Source: Bacteroidales bacterium (GTDB lineage: Bacteria > Bacteroidota > Bacteroidia > Bacteroidales > P3). From it: 43,100 bases of DNA. Below are positions 15,936 through 24,923 of the stretch, one piece after another; the first letter of the stretch is position 1, and each line of letters starts with the position of its first letter. The notes under the pieces were generated by a model. That model saw only the letters and a program-made list of their open reading frames with translations, was not told the origin of the DNA and ran no database searches. Position numbers and translations under genes: made by a program. The stretch is taken from contig JAKSMS010000014.1 of assembly GCA_024400415.1 (NCBI GenBank), positions 1 through 43,100 of the forward strand, in the 5' to 3' direction.

Positions 15936-17321
15936 TTATAATGTCTTGACTTCGTTTATTCCGGTTCTAGCCGACAGCCAGCGCTGCAGTTGTGCCTGCT
16001 TTTCGGCGCTTAGTGATGGCTGTGTGTGGACGAGGATGATGCTGTGGGTCGAGTCTTGGCTGCTGCTGGAGGATATTCCGCTGGCCAGGTCTACCACTTG
16101 CAGCTCGGGATATTGGGCCCGTATTTCGGCCTCTATCTGCTTGGCGGGCAGTTCTCCGTTGGCGTAGGTCTCTATCTTTCTGTTCAGCTGCGCAATAAGG
16201 CTGTCCTTGTTGGTGATTTCGGCTTCTCTGCGGGCGATGATTTCCGACGCCAGTTTGTCTGATCGAAGGGAGGAGCCCGCCATGTCTGTGTTGATGACTA
16301 TCTGGCTGCGCTTGATACCTTGTTCTAGTGCGAGCGCATATATCGTCTCTTTGTCGCTGGCGTCCAGCTCGTTGTCGGCAATGAACAGTTCTATTATCGA
16401 GGGACTTTCGTCGTGGTTGATCTTGAAGTCGTAAATGTAGTTGTTGCCTAGCGTGCGGGCTGATGCCACAAATTCGTTGGCACTACGCTCGAAGTTGTTC
16501 TGTTTCACCACGTTGATGGCAGAGAATATGCTCGGAATGATCATAATCAGTATGGCGAATCCTATGCGGCGACGATTCTTTCGGCCAATGACGGGATCTA
16601 CCTCGCTTACGGTCTTGTATCCCAGATATTTGACTCCTGCAAAGGCGGCTAGCGCGATGAATACGCTGTTGATGAAGAAGAGGTAGAGCGCTCCGAGGGC
16701 GTAGTGCGCGTTGAGCGATGCTATGCCGTAGCCTATCGTGCAGAGTGGAGGCATGAGGGCCGTAGCGATGGCCACGCCCGACATTACTGTACCTTTCTCT
16801 TTGCGGCTGATTTCCAGTATGCCTGCCAGTCCGCCGAAGAGGGCTATCATCACGTCGTAGATGGTGGGGTTGGTCCTGGCAAGCAGTTCTGTTGGATTTT
16901 CAAGTTTTAGTGGAGATAAGATAAAGTATAGCGTTGATGCAGCGATGCTTATCAATACCATTGTAAGTAGGTTCATGAGCGACGCTCTTAGCAGTCTGAA
17001 GTCGTTGATGCCCATCGATAGGCCTATGCCGACGATTGGTCCCATCAGGGGCGATATGAGCATGGCGCCAATGATTACCGGTATGGAATTCACGTTCAAT
17101 CCCACCGACGCTATGATGATGGCGAATGCAAGGATGAATACGTTGGGTCCGCGGAAGGTCTGTCCGTTCTTGATAGACTCTATGGCGGCTTCGGTGTCTA
17201 TGTGGTCGTGTAGGGAAATGCGTTTCCTGAATTTATGCAACGCATTCTCTTTCTTGCTTTTAATATCTGTATTCTGCATGGTATTAATCGATTGGTAAAA
17301 TTCTAGTCTTCGGTTTTCCAT
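15936..17321 (-). CDS. DUF389 (TIGR00341) integral membrane protein
   Basis: 461 residues. The N-terminal half matches DUF389, with at least six membrane spans: FILAFAIIIASVGL near residue 62, then VIIGAMLISPLMGPIVGIGLS, LLTMVLISIAASTLYFIL, and spans around 155-250. Conserved GAMLISPLMGP and TALMPPLCTIG motifs are present. The last 170 residues are soluble and mixed alpha/beta, probably extracytoplasmic or cytosolic sensory. The biochemical role of this family is not established. A shorter start (MQNTDIKS, 17279) is also plausible. It is first in an operon with vsr (25-bp gap) and the GNAT gene. Confidence 0.85.
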   Translation of the reverse strand: MENRRLEFYQSINTMQNTDIKSKKENALHKFRKRISLHDHIDTEAAIESIKNGQTFRGPNVFILAFAIIIASVGLNVNSIPVIIGAMLISPLMGPIVGIGLSMGINDFRLLRASLMNLLTMVLISIAASTLYFILSPLKLENPTELLARTNPTIYDVMIALFGGLAGILEISRKEKGTVMSGVAIATALMPPLCTIGYGIASLNAHYALGALYLFFINSVFIALAAFAGVKYLGYKTVSEVDPVIGRKNRRRIGFAILIMIIPSIFSAINVVKQNNFERSANEFVASARTLGNNYIYDFKINHDESPSIIELFIADNELDASDKETIYALALEQGIKRSQIVINTDMAGSSLRSDKLASEIIARREAEITNKDSLIAQLNRKIETYANGELPAKQIEAEIRAQYPELQVVDLASGISSSSSQDSTHSIILVHTQPSLSAEKQAQLQRWLSARTGINEVKTL

Positions 17322-17426
17322 AATAACGACGAAGTTGCTTTATTATTGTCTCGTTGGCGTCATTGTCAGTCATCAATGGCCATAATAAGGAAATTAATGG
17401 TGTTCTATTTCAATCTAATAGGTGTT

Positions 17427-17523
17427 ATATGTGCTATATTTGTGCTATATATGTGCTATATATCTGCTATCTCTATAGAATAGTACAAATATAGCACATA
17501 TATAGCACAAATATAGCACATAT
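17427..17523. repeat. 97-bp palindrome built from 11-bp TGTGCTATAT units
   Basis: The left arm 17427-17460 and right arm 17490-17523 are exact reverse complements over 17429-17460 and 17490-17521 (32 bp), extending two more pairs outward. Each arm is itself a tandem of 11-bp units: atgtgctatat, ttgtgctatat, atgtgctatat and a degenerate fourth on the left; atagcacatat, atagcacaaat, atagcacatat on the right. The 11-bp spacing is one helical turn. It lies between the divergent DUF389 operon and the S9 peptidase gene, so it is a candidate multi-site operator or a cruciform/terminator-like structure. Confidence 0.85.
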
Positions 17524-17769
17524 GCGCCGAATTATTTACAGATATAATGGCGATTGAGTTGATTCTGGCTAGCAAAGAATCGGACTGTGGCTTGGAAAGG
17601 GGAGGGTTGTGGCGTGTAATGGTTGGGTTGTGGCGTGCAGGAGGTCGGGCTGAGTTGTGCGAAGGGGAGGGCGCGGTGTGCGGTAATTCGTCCTGCGGAT
17701 TGAGTGGACGGGGATGTTTGTGGCTGCTCTTTTTGCGGGTAGGGCGGTAAGATGAAATTATTTTCTTCT
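17524..17769. other. Non-coding spacer with a GT-rich direct repeat
   Basis: No gene is supported here. The plus strand is strikingly G/T-rich from about 17580 to 17750. GGGTTGTGGCGTG-like blocks repeat directly near 17603 and 17624 (agGGTTGTGGCGTGtaat and tGGGTTGTGGCGTGcagg). The open frames through it are compositional. Confidence 0.4.
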
Positions 17770-17806
17770 TTTGCTTTCGTCTTTCAATATTTTTCATTAT
17801 CTTTGC
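17770..17806 (+). promoter_or_regulatory. Promoter of the S9 peptidase operon
   Basis: TATCTTTGC at 17798-17806 is an exact -7 element. A TTTG at 17770-17773 is the best -33 candidate, though the 24-nt spacing is long. A leader of roughly 90 nt precedes the ATG. Confidence 0.55.
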
Positions 17807-17903
17807 AAATTCAATCTAGTCTGCCGTGAAGGCGTAAGTTCGATGCATCTCTTGGTGGGCAATGATATTATTTAATCGTTAATTTAAAAAGTTATAATTA
17901 TTT

Positions 17904-20369
17904 ATGAAATACTTTTTTATGGCCTTGTTTCTCCTGGTGGGATTCGCTTCTATGGCTCAATCCGTGAAGGTGGAAAAGGTTCGCTCTGCGGGTCCATTCT
18001 CGTTGCTGAGGCCTGCAATTATTGATAGTGTTGACGCTTCTCAGAAGAAATATTCCGACGATTGCTTGCTTGAAACGTCGCTTTCGTTCGATGCTTTAGC
18101 ATCGGGTGAAGTGGTTGATGTCTCGGGTCTTCGTCTTGGTGCCGTCGATGAGGTCGTCCGAAATGTCACTGGTTCTTGCAACCTCTATCTGGCTGCCTTC
18201 TCTTTTGACGTGAAGGGCTATGCCAAGGTTGAGGTCAAAGTTTCGGGACCGGCCCTTGCTAAGGTGTATGTTGATCGTGCTGAGGTGTCGGGCTCTAAGC
18301 CCTACCAGCCGGGCCGCTATCAGGTGGTGGTGAAGTATGTGTCCGACACGGCTGCTCTTAAAGTTGAACTTTCTACTAAGGATTCTAACAATGTGACAAT
18401 CTGTGATGTCGCTTCTGTGGAGAAACGTCCATTTTCGCTCGCCGATAATATGCAGATGCGTCATTATTATGGCGTTTCTGTATCTCCTTCGGGTAAGTAT
18501 GCCAGAGTGAACAAGACTTGGTTTGACCCCAATGGCAGCAGCCGCTATGAGTCGGCATGCGTTGAGGTGGCTACCGGCAGAGAGGTGTTGGCCGAAGGAT
18601 TCTATGAGTGGATGCCTACTTCTGATAAGTATTTGAAAATTAGGAATAACGGCCGCCGCGAGCTGCTAGCCGTAGATCCTTCAACGGGTGCGGTGGCGGT
18701 GCTTTGCAAAGATTTGCCTGAGTGCGGCTTTACGATGTCGCCTACTGAGGACTTCCTGATCCTTTCCGAAGAGGTGAAAGGTCCTGAGCGTGAGTCGGGT
18801 GTGTATGAAATCCTTGTGCCAGACGACCGCCAGCCCGGCTATCGCAACCGCTCTAAACTCTCCAAGCTTGACTTGGCAACCGGACTGGTTCAGCCGCTCA
18901 CTTATGGCAATAAGAACGTTTGGCTCTATGACATAGCCTCCGATGGCAAGTCTATCGTGTTCGGATTCAGCCACGAACGCCTCACCAAGAGGCCTACTAC
19001 CCTTGTGACCGTCTGCCGCATGGATCTGGCTACGCTTCAGGTAGATACGCTGATCAAGGAGGATGGCTTCCTTTCGTCGATAAGCCTGATTCCTGGCACC
19101 AACAATATGTTGGTTACCGCTAGTCCGGAGGCCTTTGGCCGCATTGGCTGCACGCTGCCAGCCAGCTTGATACCAAACCAGTTCGACTATCAGCTCTACT
19201 TCCTCGACGGCACTACTAAAGAGGTGAAGCCGCTGACTAAGGATTTTAATCCATCGATTAAGAGCATCCATCTGTCTAATAATGGTTTATGCTATATCCT
19301 TGCTGAAGATAAGGATTCCGTTAGCCTCTTCAAGATGGACCTTAAGAGCTTCGGAATTGTCAAGGTGGAGCAGCCTTGTGAGGTGATTGGCAATGCCTCA
19401 CTCTCGGCTAACGGCACCACGATGCTCTACTATGGCACGGGCGCTTGCTCTGCCGACAAACTATATGCGCTGACTACCAAGAAGAATCAAGTGCGCATGA
19501 TGGAAGACCTTAACGCTGAGCGCATTGCTCAGATTGACCTGGGCACCTGCGAGGGCTTCAGCTTCATGAGCAAGAATGGCTATCCTATCTCCGGCCACTA
19601 CTATCTGCCGGCCCATTTCGATGCTTCGAAGAAGTATCCAGTCATCGTTCATTATTATGGCGGCTGCAGTCCTACCGCTCGTCGCTTTGGCGGCGGAAGC
19701 CATTATCCCGCCCATTATTGGAATGCCAACGGATATATCGTGCTGGTAGTCAATCCGGGTGGTGCATCCGGCTTCGGTCAGGAATGGGGCGCTCGCCACG
19801 TCAACACTATGGGCGAGGGCGTAGCTGAGGACATTATCGAGGCTACCGAGTGGTTCGCCCAGAATGCATGGGTGAATCGTGACAAGATTGGCTGCGTAAG
19901 TGCCTCATACGGCGGATTTATGACCCAGCTTCTGCTCACCAAGACCGATCTCTTCGCCACAGGTATCAGCCATGCCGGCATTTCCGACCATACTTCCTAC
20001 TGGGGCGAGGGCTATTGGGGCTATAGCTACAGCGAGGTAAGTGCCGCAGATTCATATCCTTGGACCCGCAAGGATCTTTATGTGGATCGTTCTCCGCTCT
20101 ATAATGCCGACAAGATTCACAAGCCAATACTCTTCACCCACGGCACTGCCGATACTAATGTGCCGATCGGAGAGTCGATACAGATGTATACCGCCCTCAA
20201 GCTGCTGGGCGTTCCGACGGCCTTTATTATGGTAGAGGGTGAGAATCATGGTATTATGGACTTCAATAAGCGCCAGAAGTGGATCAACTCCATGGTGGCT
20301 TGGTTCAATCGCTGGCTGCAGGACGACCCCTCTTGGTGGAACGAAATCTATACTCCTAAGGAGTTGTAG
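17904..20369 (+). CDS. Secreted S9-family (prolyl oligopeptidase / DPP-IV-like) serine peptidase
   Basis: 821 residues. A signal peptide (MKYFFMALFLLVGFASMA-Q) sends it to the periplasm. About 160 residues of beta-rich N-terminal sequence precede a beta-propeller-like region (about 150-540). The C-terminal alpha/beta-hydrolase carries the triad S668, D750 (HGTAD) and H782 (GENHG). The nucleophile motif reads S-A-S668-Y-G-G rather than the usual G-x-S-x-G-G; the first Gly is replaced by Ser. Family members cleave oligopeptides, often after proline. It is first in a plus-strand run with the UDP-glucose dehydrogenase (195 bp downstream), which is probably expressed separately. Confidence 0.9.
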   Translation: MKYFFMALFLLVGFASMAQSVKVEKVRSAGPFSLLRPAIIDSVDASQKKYSDDCLLETSLSFDALASGEVVDVSGLRLGAVDEVVRNVTGSCNLYLAAFSFDVKGYAKVEVKVSGPALAKVYVDRAEVSGSKPYQPGRYQVVVKYVSDTAALKVELSTKDSNNVTICDVASVEKRPFSLADNMQMRHYYGVSVSPSGKYARVNKTWFDPNGSSRYESACVEVATGREVLAEGFYEWMPTSDKYLKIRNNGRRELLAVDPSTGAVAVLCKDLPECGFTMSPTEDFLILSEEVKGPERESGVYEILVPDDRQPGYRNRSKLSKLDLATGLVQPLTYGNKNVWLYDIASDGKSIVFGFSHERLTKRPTTLVTVCRMDLATLQVDTLIKEDGFLSSISLIPGTNNMLVTASPEAFGRIGCTLPASLIPNQFDYQLYFLDGTTKEVKPLTKDFNPSIKSIHLSNNGLCYILAEDKDSVSLFKMDLKSFGIVKVEQPCEVIGNASLSANGTTMLYYGTGACSADKLYALTTKKNQVRMMEDLNAERIAQIDLGTCEGFSFMSKNGYPISGHYYLPAHFDASKKYPVIVHYYGGCSPTARRFGGGSHYPAHYWNANGYIVLVVNPGGASGFGQEWGARHVNTMGEGVAEDIIEATEWFAQNAWVNRDKIGCVSASYGGFMTQLLLTKTDLFATGISHAGISDHTSYWGEGYWGYSYSEVSAADSYPWTRKDLYVDRSPLYNADKIHKPILFTHGTADTNVPIGESIQMYTALKLLGVPTAFIMVEGENHGIMDFNKRQKWINSMVAWFNRWLQDDPSWWNEIYTPKEL

Positions 20370-20564
20370 TGCACCATGTGCTTGAATCGCCGAAAAGGAT
20401 TGCTGTTGCTGGATAGTGCAGCCCTTGTCGGCCAGTCGGCTTTGGCTGAACGACTTGCAGCATCCCTGCGAGGAATGATGCTCTTGTCCGTCAGGTTTGG
20501 TGAATTCGCAAATATCTCTAAATCAGTAAGAATTTTTTTTCAAAATAGAAATCGTTTTAATCAT
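20370..20564 (+). other. Leader between the S9 peptidase and ugd
   Basis: The ugd frame stays open upstream to an ATG at 20376, which would add 63 residues. That extension is rejected as protein: the Rossmann fold begins directly at 20565 and the added sequence is unlike any extension of the family. The segment probably holds a promoter or leader. A TTTG near 20500 is visible, but there is no clear -7 element. Confidence 0.45.
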
Positions 20565-21974
20565 ATGACTAAGATATCAGTGGCCGGTACCGGCTATGTC
20601 GGTCTCAGTATTGCCGCTCTCTTGGCACAGCACAACGAGGTTACCTCTGTGGATATAGTGCCCGAACGCGTGGACCTGGTGAACAATCGCAAATCTCCAA
20701 TCCAGGACGAATATATCGAACGCTTTTTCCGTGAGGATCTTGCTCTTCGTCAGGGTGATAGACTGCCGGACTCAATATTAGAAAAGCCACTTTCGCTGAA
20801 GGCTACCCTCGATTGGGAACAAGGCTACAAAGATGCTGACTTTGTGGTGATTGCCGCACCAACCAACTACGACAGCCAGAAGAACTTCTTTGACACCTCT
20901 GCCGTGGAGGACGTGATCGATAAGGTGCTGCAGGTGAATCCTGATGCCGTGATGGTGATCAAGAGCACCATCCCCGTGGGCTATACCCGCTCGCTCTACC
21001 TCAAGTATGCCCAGAAGGGCGCGAACCGGTTCAACCTGCTCTTTGCGCCTGAGTTTCTGCGCGAAAGCAAGGCGCTGTACGACAACCTCTACCCGAGCCG
21101 CATCATCGTGGGATATCCTAAGATGATGGACGAGTCGTTCCCTCAATATAAGGAGGAGAATGAGGCCATCTGCCGACTCACCGATCTGGCAATGCTTGAG
21201 GAGAAGGCCCGTCAATTTTCGGAACTTATCCGCAATGCCGCTATTGCCCCTAGTCCCGATTCTCTGTTGGCCATTGACCATAGGCCGTTGACCAACAAGG
21301 ATATACCGTGTTTGTTTATGGGCGCCAAAGAGGCCGAGGCGGTGAAGCTCTTTGCCAACACCTACCTGGCACTTCGCGTGAGCTATTTCAACGAGCTGGA
21401 CACCTATGCCGAGGTGAAGGGGCTCGACACCGTGTCTATCATCAACGGCATCGGCCTTGATCCCCGCATCGGCACTCATTATAACAATCCCTCCTTCGGC
21501 TACGGCGGCTACTGTCTGCCCAAGGATACTAAGCAGCTGCTGGCCAACTACCAGGATGTGCCTCAGCAGATGATGACCGCCATTGTGGAGAGCAACCGCA
21601 CGCGCAAAGACTATATCGCCGACGCCGTGCTGCGCAAGGCCGGCTGGTATGCCTATAGCGAGCGCAATCAGTACGACGGCCAGCAGGAACCAGTCACTAT
21701 AGGCATCTACCGCCTTACCATGAAGAGCAATAGCGACAACTTCCGCCAGAGTGCCATTCAGGGCATCATGAAACGCGTCAAGGCCAAAGGCGCCAACGTG
21801 ATAATCTATGAGCCGACGCTCGACGACGGCAGCCTCTTCTTTGGCAGCAAGGTGGTCAACGACATGCAAGAGTTTAAACGATTGAGTAAGGCTATAATTG
21901 CCAATCGCTTCGACGATTGCCTGAAGGATGTAAAGGATAAGGTGTATACCCGCGATATCTTCCGTCGCGACTAA
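20565..21974 (+). CDS. ugd: UDP-glucose 6-dehydrogenase
   Basis: 469 residues from the ATG at 20565. The enzyme oxidises UDP-glucose to UDP-glucuronate with NAD+, for polysaccharide synthesis. The N-terminus is the NAD-binding fold ([12 protein letters not shown], with VDI at the end of beta-2). The family blocks KSTIPVGYT and [24 protein letters not shown] follow. The catalytic Cys lies in [15 protein letters not shown] around residue 319. The chain is about 80 residues longer than E. coli Ugd, partly through an insertion around residues 190-240 ([15 protein letters not shown]). The HAD gene follows after 13 bp. Confidence 0.93.
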   Translation: MTKISVAGTGYVGLSIAALLAQHNEVTSVDIVPERVDLVNNRKSPIQDEYIERFFREDLALRQGDRLPDSILEKPLSLKATLDWEQGYKDADFVVIAAPTNYDSQKNFFDTSAVEDVIDKVLQVNPDAVMVIKSTIPVGYTRSLYLKYAQKGANRFNLLFAPEFLRESKALYDNLYPSRIIVGYPKMMDESFPQYKEENEAICRLTDLAMLEEKARQFSELIRNAAIAPSPDSLLAIDHRPLTNKDIPCLFMGAKEAEAVKLFANTYLALRVSYFNELDTYAEVKGLDTVSIINGIGLDPRIGTHYNNPSFGYGGYCLPKDTKQLLANYQDVPQQMMTAIVESNRTRKDYIADAVLRKAGWYAYSERNQYDGQQEPVTIGIYRLTMKSNSDNFRQSAIQGIMKRVKAKGANVIIYEPTLDDGSLFFGSKVVNDMQEFKRLSKAIIANRFDDCLKDVKDKVYTRDIFRRD

Positions 21975-21987
21975 TCTCTTGTAGAAA

Positions 21988-22893
21988 ATGGAGAATATTA
22001 TTGCTGTGGTATGGGACTTCGACAAAACCCTAGTCAAGGGGTATATGCAGGACCCTATCTTTGAAGAATATCAGGTGGACGCAAAGTCCTTTTGGCGTGA
22101 GAACGACGATATGGTTGAGGAGTATAGCCGTAAGGATATACTGATGAATAAGGATACCGCCTACCTGAACCTCTTCATCCGCTATGCCAAGTCGGGGCGC
22201 TTTGCCGGACTAGACAACGCTAAGCTGGCCACCTATGGCCCTAAGCAGTCGTTTTACGACGGCATTCCTGAGATATTCAAGACTACCAAGTCGCTCCTCG
22301 ATGCCGATCCCCTATGCAAAGAGTACAACATCCGCGTGGAACACTATATCGTGAGCACAGGTTTCAGAAAGGTGATACAAAACTCCTCCATCTCGGAGTA
22401 TATCGAGCATGTGTGGGGCTGCGACCTAATTGATGGACTGGACGAGCAGGGCCGGCCTGTGATCTCGGAGATCGGCTTCACTATCGACAATACCTCCAAG
22501 ACGCGCGCACTGTTTGAAATCAACAAAGGGGTGCACAAGAATGAGGGCGTAGAGGTCAACATGAAGCTTACCGAAGACCAAAAGCGCGTCGCCTTCAAGA
22601 ATATGATCTATATAGCCGACGGACCTAGCGACATTCCGGCGTTCTCCGTGGTGAAGAGTCGTGGAGGCTCCACCTTTGCCATCTATCCGAAGCATGATAA
22701 TCGTGCGTTTAAGCAGGTGGAGCAGATGCGCGAAGACGGGCGTATCGATATGTTTGCCGAGGCTGATTATAGCGACGGCACCACCGCCTCGATGTGGATT
22801 TGCAATAAGATCCGCGAGAAGGCCGAACGGATCAAGGAGGAAGAGAAGTCTAAGCGGACGGGTATCACATGCGCGCCGATACATTTGATATAA
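21988..22893 (+). CDS. HAD-superfamily phosphatase (phosphoserine-phosphatase-like)
   Basis: 301 residues. Motif I is complete, W-D10-F-D12-K-T-L, with the nucleophile and the general acid. A 'VSTGF' segment near residue 122 provides the motif II Ser/Thr, and IADGPSDIPAF (about 211) provides the motif IV acidic residues with a lysine in between (K-x-M). The long cap between motifs I and II is type C1. The substrate is unknown. It lies 13 bp after ugd, so a role in sugar-nucleotide or envelope metabolism is possible. The last 30 residues are highly charged. Confidence 0.82.
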   Translation: MENIIAVVWDFDKTLVKGYMQDPIFEEYQVDAKSFWRENDDMVEEYSRKDILMNKDTAYLNLFIRYAKSGRFAGLDNAKLATYGPKQSFYDGIPEIFKTTKSLLDADPLCKEYNIRVEHYIVSTGFRKVIQNSSISEYIEHVWGCDLIDGLDEQGRPVISEIGFTIDNTSKTRALFEINKGVHKNEGVEVNMKLTEDQKRVAFKNMIYIADGPSDIPAFSVVKSRGGSTFAIYPKHDNRAFKQVEQMREDGRIDMFAEADYSDGTTASMWICNKIREKAERIKEEEKSKRTGITCAPIHLI

Positions 22894-22929
22894 AAAAAAG
22901 AAAGATCGACAAGGTTTCCCTTGCCGATC
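22892..22929 (-). terminator. Terminator of the tRNA-Val transcript
   Basis: On the minus strand GATCGGCAAGG (22929-22919) pairs with CCTTGTCGATC (22914-22904), one mismatch, around a GAAA tetraloop, followed by TTTC and eight Ts. It begins 5 nt past the encoded CCA. Confidence 0.9.
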
Positions 22930-22933
22930 CTCT

Positions 22934-23011
22934 TGGTGGTCTGTGGCAGATTCGAACTGTCGACCTCTTCCGTGTGAAGGAAGCGCTCTGAACCAACTGA
23001 GCTAACAGACC
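22934..23011 (-). tRNA. tRNA-Val (anticodon CAC)
   Basis: The cloverleaf is visible on the minus strand: acceptor GGTCTGT/ACAGACC, D-arm GCTC...GAGC, anticodon stem CTTCC/GGAAG with loop TTCACAC, T-loop TTCGAAT, discriminator A and an encoded CCA (22936-22934). The CAC anticodon reads GUG valine codons. The T-stem has an A-C mismatch at the second pair (GACAG against CTGCC). It is driven by the promoter at 23029-23061. Confidence 0.92.
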
Positions 23012-23028
23012 CTCTCTTGAAATCGGCG

Positions 23029-23061
23029 GCAAAAGTACGACAATTCTTTGAATTGACCAAA
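23029..23061 (-). promoter_or_regulatory. Promoter of tRNA-Val
   Basis: On the minus strand TTTG (23061-23058) and TACTTTTGC (23037-23029) are spaced by exactly 20 nt. The whole 36-nt box 23064-23029 matches the tRNA-Ser promoter at 33 positions. Confidence 0.9.
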
Positions 23062-23206
23062 TTTTTTTTACCGATTTCGATGAAGGTGCACTAATTCAAG
23101 TGTTTGTTTTTCTTTGGTGGTTGGTGTGCTGCTCGTTGAAATGGCTGTCTTGAATAACGAAAATATGTTTTTTTACCTTTAATCCCCCTCTCTGCTGAAA
23201 TAACTT

Positions 23207-24007
23207 ATGAAGCGTATTATCTGCTTGATATTCCCTATATTGATGCTTTTGGCCTCCTCGTGCGTTAAAGAGGAGTCTGAAGGGTCTCATTATCCCATCT
23301 ATGTGCCTCGAGTCGAGGCGGTGGATGGCGCTTATTCTGTGAGTGCCGCCAGCCAGGTGCAGTTTGCTGCTGGCAATGTGCAGTATATGCCCTTCTTTGG
23401 GTATTGGCGCATAGCTGAGGAGCAATACCATATCCGCGCCAAGGCCAACGAGCATGGCAGTCGTCGCTACTCTGGTTGGGTGGACCTTTTCGGCTGGGGC
23501 ACGGCTGACGATCCGCTGCTGCGATCGCTGGACACTAACGACTATGCCGTCTTTGCCGACTGGGGTACCCATTTCGGTTCCGGCTGGCGCACCCTCACCG
23601 AGGAGGAATGGGAGTATCTGCTGTACTATCGCCCGGGGGCCAGGTCGCTGTTCGCTACTGCTGTCGTTTGCGGGGTGAAGGGGCTGATGCTCCTGCCTGA
23701 CGAGTGGGATTGTCCGGGCGGCATCTCTATGGCCTATGGCGATTTCTCTTATGGCAACGTTTTTAATGAACGCCAGATTCACCGGCTGCAGGAGGCCGGT
23801 GCCGTATTCCTGCCCAATGCCGGATTCCGCCAGGGCGAATCCTATAGCGAAGGACTCCTAGGCTATTGGACCGCTACCACTGTAGGCGTGCGCGGCTTTG
23901 AAGGAATAAGGGTGTTCCTTGACCTCACGCCCGAAGACTCGTTTGTGGGACTCAAAGGCATGAGCGCCTATTGCGGCCTCGCTGTAAGACTAGCAAGAAA
24001 TATATAA
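23207..24007 (+). CDS. FISUMP/SUMF-like surface lipoprotein
   Basis: 266 residues. The signal is lipoprotein type (MKRIICLIFPILMLLASS-C, Cys at about 19). The body resembles the FISUMP/formylglycine-enzyme-like fold: VQFAAGNVQYM, WVDLFGWGTAD, a 'W-R-T-L-T-E-E-E-W-E-Y-L' block, LLPDEWDCPGG, FLPNAGFR, GYWTATT and the ending GLAVRLARN. It shares this pattern with the C-terminus of the protein at 13336. Members are exported lipoproteins of unknown function; enzymatic activity is not expected from these motifs. It is first in a four-gene operon, and the next start is 4 bp after the stop. Confidence 0.75.
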   Translation: MKRIICLIFPILMLLASSCVKEESEGSHYPIYVPRVEAVDGAYSVSAASQVQFAAGNVQYMPFFGYWRIAEEQYHIRAKANEHGSRRYSGWVDLFGWGTADDPLLRSLDTNDYAVFADWGTHFGSGWRTLTEEEWEYLLYYRPGARSLFATAVVCGVKGLMLLPDEWDCPGGISMAYGDFSYGNVFNERQIHRLQEAGAVFLPNAGFRQGESYSEGLLGYWTATTVGVRGFEGIRVFLDLTPEDSFVGLKGMSAYCGLAVRLARNI

Positions 24008-24011
24008 TAAT

Positions 24012-24923
24012 ATGATCAACGATTTCATACATGCGGCTATGCCGTGGATTTTGATGGGACTGGCTCTGGCCATCTTTTTCGTGGGAGCCTTCCGCCGTCG
24101 AGGGGCAGTCTCCATACTTACACCCGAAGAGCAGGTCTTGCTCAAGAAGCGAATGAACGAGCGCCTGGCAACCTCTATGGCGGTAGGTCTGCTTCTTGGT
24201 GTGGCAGCAGGTTCCACTCCTTGGCTCGACATTCCCGCTGGTGCCGCTTGCGGCGCGCTGTTGGGTGTGGCTGCTGGTTATCTGCTCGTCCGCCGAGAGG
24301 CGTCTGTTCCCGTAGTCAAGAATATCGTCTTCGACCTCGGCGGGGTGATCATCGATACAGATGAGAAACTATCCTACGAGAAGGTGATGGCCCTAGGCTG
24401 CCGAATGCCCGACACTCCCGAAATGGAGGCAGAGTCGGCTGCAAAGATCAAGGCGCTGGTCAATGGCGAGATCACCTTGTCCCAGTATGTGGCCTATCTG
24501 CAGCAGTATATGCCTGAGGGGGTCAGCGATCGGGCTGTAGGCGATGCCGTGTTGGATTCCTTGCAGGGCATTCCCCCCAAGAGGTTGTTGCGCCTGCGCC
24601 AGCTCAAGCAGCGCTACCATATCGTTCTGCTCAGCAATATCGGTCCCGAGGTGTGGCAGCATGCAGTGGGCCAGTTGGCCGCCGCAGGTGCCGCCCCGGA
24701 GGAACTCTTCGACGAGATATACCTCTCCTATGAGCTAGGCGTGGCCAAGCCCAACCCCGACATCTATAGGCAGATGCTTAGCCGAAGCCGCATAGTGCCC
24801 TCTCAGTCGGTCTATTTCGACGATCGTCCCGAGAATGTTGCTGCAGGCAATGCTGCCGGACTGCGTTCGGTGGAGGTGAGGGAAAACCATATCGAAGAAC
24901 TAGAAGTCTATCAAGCCTTATGA
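24012..24923 (+). CDS. Membrane-anchored HAD hydrolase (subclass IA)
   Basis: 303 residues in two parts. Residues 1 to about 100 contain a membrane helix (AMPWILMGLALAIFFVGAF), a charged loop (LTPEEQVLLKKRMNERL), then a hydrophobic hairpin (about 50-95, rich in Gly and Ala). From residue 103 a HAD-IA domain begins with IVF-D108-LGGVIID. The Thr/Ser motif is LLSNIGPEV, the Lys is in ELGVAKPNPDIY, and motif IV is YFDDRPENV. As in YihX-like HADs the second motif I Asp is Gly (D-L-G). Fusion of a membrane hairpin to a HAD domain is uncommon. Its stop overlaps the next ATG by 4 nt. Confidence 0.8.
   Translation: MINDFIHAAMPWILMGLALAIFFVGAFRRRGAVSILTPEEQVLLKKRMNERLATSMAVGLLLGVAAGSTPWLDIPAGAACGALLGVAAGYLLVRREASVPVVKNIVFDLGGVIIDTDEKLSYEKVMALGCRMPDTPEMEAESAAKIKALVNGEITLSQYVAYLQQYMPEGVSDRAVGDAVLDSLQGIPPKRLLRLRQLKQRYHIVLLSNIGPEVWQHAVGQLAAAGAAPEELFDEIYLSYELGVAKPNPDIYRQMLSRSRIVPSQSVYFDDRPENVAAGNAAGLRSVEVRENHIEELEVYQAL

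Noticed and set aside
17427-17523. CRISPR array
   Set aside because: Units are 11 bp, contiguous without unique spacers, and inverted in the second half. No cas genes are present.
20376-20564. A 63-residue N-terminal extension of Ugd
   Set aside because: The Rossmann fold starts at the ATG at 20565 and no family member carries such an extension.
20778-22037. A 419-codon open frame antisense to ugd
   Set aside because: It is a shadow of the well-conserved dehydrogenase and has no recognisable domain. Its codon use mirrors the sense gene.
22767-23060. A minus-strand protein frame across the tRNA-Val gene
   Set aside because: It reads through the tRNA, its promoter and its terminator, so it is not a gene.
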